Shown in pieces: positions 62,381 through 64,000 of a stretch of 64,000 nt of DNA; position 1 is the stretch's first letter, and each line of letters starts with the position of its first letter. The position numbers and the translations under genes were made by a program. Location of the stretch: positions 124,001 to 188,000 of the forward strand of contig CAWEWH010000003.1 in NCBI GenBank assembly GCA_963812775.1, given 5' to 3'. The notes under the pieces were generated by a model, which was not told the origin of the DNA, did no database searches, and saw nothing but the letters and a program-made list of their open reading frames with translations. Source of the DNA: CAWEWH01 sp963812775 (GTDB taxonomy: Bacteria; Pseudomonadota; Alphaproteobacteria; Rhizobiales; Beijerinckiaceae).

Positions 62381-64000
62381 ATGAAAAGCCTCATCCCGCG
62401 CCAAGAGCTCTTCGGCAATCCAAACCGCTTCCAGCCGGCGATCAGCCCGGACGGGCAATGGCTGACCTGGCTCGCGCCCCGTGATGGCGTGCTCAATGTC
62501 TGGCTCGCCCCCGTCGGCGACATCGCGGCGGCCGCGCCGCTGACGGCCGTCGCCAGGCGGCCCATTACGGTGCAGGGCTGGACGCATCATCCGGGCCTCG
62601 TTTGGTACATCAGCGACGAAGACGGCGACGAGAACTGGCGCATGTTCACGGTCGATGTCGAGACGAAGGCGGTTCGCAACCTGACGCCGCTTGCCGGCAT
62701 CAACGCGCAATTTCTCAGGGCCTCGCCCGATCGGCCGAGCACCATCCTGGTCGGCCTTAACGACCGCGACGCGCGCTGGCACGACGTGTGGGCGATCGAT
62801 GTCGAGAGCGGCGCGCGCACGCTCGTGCTCGAGAACCGCGAAGAATTCTCCAACTATCTCTTCGACTGGGACTTGCAGCCGCGCCTCGTTCGCAAGCAGC
62901 GCCCGCAGGAAGGCGGCGCGATGCTCTATCGCTACATCGACGGTCGCATCGAGCCGATCTTGGAGATTCCCCAGGATGACGCGCTGACCACCTGGCCGAG
63001 CTTCTTCAACAAGACGGCCGACGCATGGTTCATCGTGTCGTCCATCGGCCGCGACACCGCCGCGTATTATCGCGTCGACACCGCGACAAACCGACAGACC
63101 TTGCTGGCCGAGCACCCGAAGGCCGACATCGCCGGCGGCATCTGGAACCCGCTGACGCGCGAGGTCGACGCGGCGACGGCAACGCATCTGCGCCAGGAAT
63201 GGCTAGTCATCAACGAGGCGGTGAGGCCTGACGTGCAGCTGCTGCAGCGACGCCTCGAAGGCTTTGAGTTTGCCGTCATCGGCCAATCACAGGACAATGC
63301 GCGCTGGCTGGTCCTGGCGCACGATGCGGCGCAGCCTGCGATCTACTATCTCTACGACCGCCCCACCGGCTCGGTGACCGAGCTGTTCGCCGCCCGCCCC
63401 GAGCTGAAGCGCCATCGCCTCGCGCCCATGCAAGGCCACATCGTCAAGGCGCGCGATGGGCACGACCTCGTGTCGTACCTGACGCTGCCAGCCGAGGTGG
63501 AAGGCGCCAAGCCCCGCGAGCCATTGCCCATGGTGCTCGTGGTGCACGGCGGGCCTTGGGGGCGCGACGGCTACGGCTACCGCCCCGACCACCAATGGCT
63601 CGCCGATCGTGGCTATGCCGTGCTGTCGGTGAACTACCGGGCTTCCGCCGGCTTCGGCAAGGCGTTCCTCAACGCCGGCGATCGCGAGCATGCCGGCAAG
63701 ATGCATGACGACCTCGTCGACGCCGTGGAGTGGGCGGTTCGCGAAGGAATCGCGCGGCGCGACAAGGTCGCCATCATGGGCGGCTCCTACGGCGGCTATG
63801 CGACCCTGGTGGGCCTCACCTTCACGCCGGACGTGTTTTGCTGCGGCGTCAGCATCGTCGGCATCTCCAACCTCATCACCATGCTGCAGACGATTCCACC
63901 CTATTGGGCGAGCTTCGCCGACCAGATGTTCCGGCGCTATGCCGATCCGCGCACCGAGGAGGGTCGTGCCTGGCTCACGGCACACTCGCCGCTCAGCCGC
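62381..64000 (+). CDS. S9 family peptidase (prolyl oligopeptidase-like), 3' end outside window
   Basis: 540 codons are visible and open at the right edge. An N-terminal seven-bladed propeller (e.g. FQPAISPDGQWLTWLAPRDG, residues 1-330) precedes the alpha/beta-hydrolase domain, which starts LPMVLVVHGGPWGRDGYGYR. The nucleophile is Ser 469 in MGGSYGGYATL; the catalytic Asp and His would lie beyond the window. These serine peptidases cleave short peptides, often after proline or as dipeptidyl/acylaminoacyl peptidases. AGGAAG lies before ATG 62381. No signal peptide, so cytoplasmic. Confidence 0.9.
   Translation, partial: MKSLIPRQELFGNPNRFQPAISPDGQWLTWLAPRDGVLNVWLAPVGDIAAAAPLTAVARRPITVQGWTHHPGLVWYISDEDGDENWRMFTVDVETKAVRNLTPLAGINAQFLRASPDRPSTILVGLNDRDARWHDVWAIDVESGARTLVLENREEFSNYLFDWDLQPRLVRKQRPQEGGAMLYRYIDGRIEPILEIPQDDALTTWPSFFNKTADAWFIVSSIGRDTAAYYRVDTATNRQTLLAEHPKADIAGGIWNPLTREVDAATATHLRQEWLVINEAVRPDVQLLQRRLEGFEFAVIGQSQDNARWLVLAHDAAQPAIYYLYDRPTGSVTELFAARPELKRHRLAPMQGHIVKARDGHDLVSYLTLPAEVEGAKPREPLPMVLVVHGGPWGRDGYGYRPDHQWLADRGYAVLSVNYRASAGFGKAFLNAGDREHAGKMHDDLVDAVEWAVREGIARRDKVAIMGGSYGGYATLVGLTFTPDVFCCGVSIVGISNLITMLQTIPPYWASFADQMFRRYADPRTEEGRAWLTAHSPLSR

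Overview
The window reads as chromosomal DNA of a high-GC alphaproteobacterium, most likely in the Hyphomicrobiales (Bradyrhizobium/Xanthobacteraceae-like). The reasons are strongly GC-biased codons, intergenic palindromic repeats of types common in that order, a type III ornithine decarboxylase with a long 5' leader next to homospermidine synthase, a small heat-shock gene with a ROSE-like leader, a DUF1127 gene and a GcvA-type LysR. No rRNA, tRNA, CRISPR array, phage gene, transposase or replication origin was recognised. The genus is an inference.

Layout. 0-3.8 kb: the end of a zinc/manganese ABC transporter (ATPase, permease), a COG0523 metallochaperone GTPase, a WD40 protein and a DUF2937 membrane protein. 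3.8-7 kb: polyamine synthesis (ornithine decarboxylase, homospermidine synthase) behind a roughly 450-nt leader. 7-15.7 kb: periplasmic glucan synthesis (OpgG/OpgD), an orphan NMT1-type binding protein, an acyl-CoA-dehydrogenase-like flavoprotein, a chromate module (ChrA plus rhodanese-ChrB fusion), a 2-hydroxyacid dehydrogenase and a UgpC-type ATPase. 15.7-20.7 kb: a gene-poor, lower-GC patch with three repeat or hairpin elements, remnants of a nickel/cobalt exporter and a peptidoglycan-binding protein, a small RlpA, a repeat-rich low-complexity protein and a small Cys-rich secreted protein.

20.7-28.2 kb: GcvA-like LysR, DUF1127, two YncE-like beta-propellers, a ChrB C-terminal protein, DUF1259 with a second truncated copy, TauE/SafE, a glutathione transferase and a Tyr-rich exported peptide; this looks like an oxyanion or metal stress island. 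28.2-36.2 kb: a phosphotransferase, an MFS exporter and a TetR-controlled RND efflux operon with a 28-bp palindromic operator. 36.4-40.4 kb: SDR plus MetE-like pair, small proteins, Hsp20. 40.4-46.6 kb: a giant autotransporter carrying 16 near-identical 87-residue repeats.

47-53.5 kb: a divergently controlled module of LysR against SBP-ATPase-permease-methyltransferase-DUF169, the best candidate for an undescribed uptake or processing system. 53.4-64 kb: a secreted protein, a TPR-CHAT protease, an APH-like kinase, a DUF1254::glycosyltransferase chimera, an AMP-dependent CoA ligase, a small membrane protein and an S9 peptidase cut by the window end.

Caution: seven loci carry one or two frame breaks each (ten in total), several in G or GC runs. 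The pattern fits uncorrected indel errors better than real decay. These genes are typed as pseudogenes here but are probably intact in the organism. Separate genuine remnants (NicO, DUF1259, DUF1254, ABC_sub_bind start) are identified by partial domains, not by indels.
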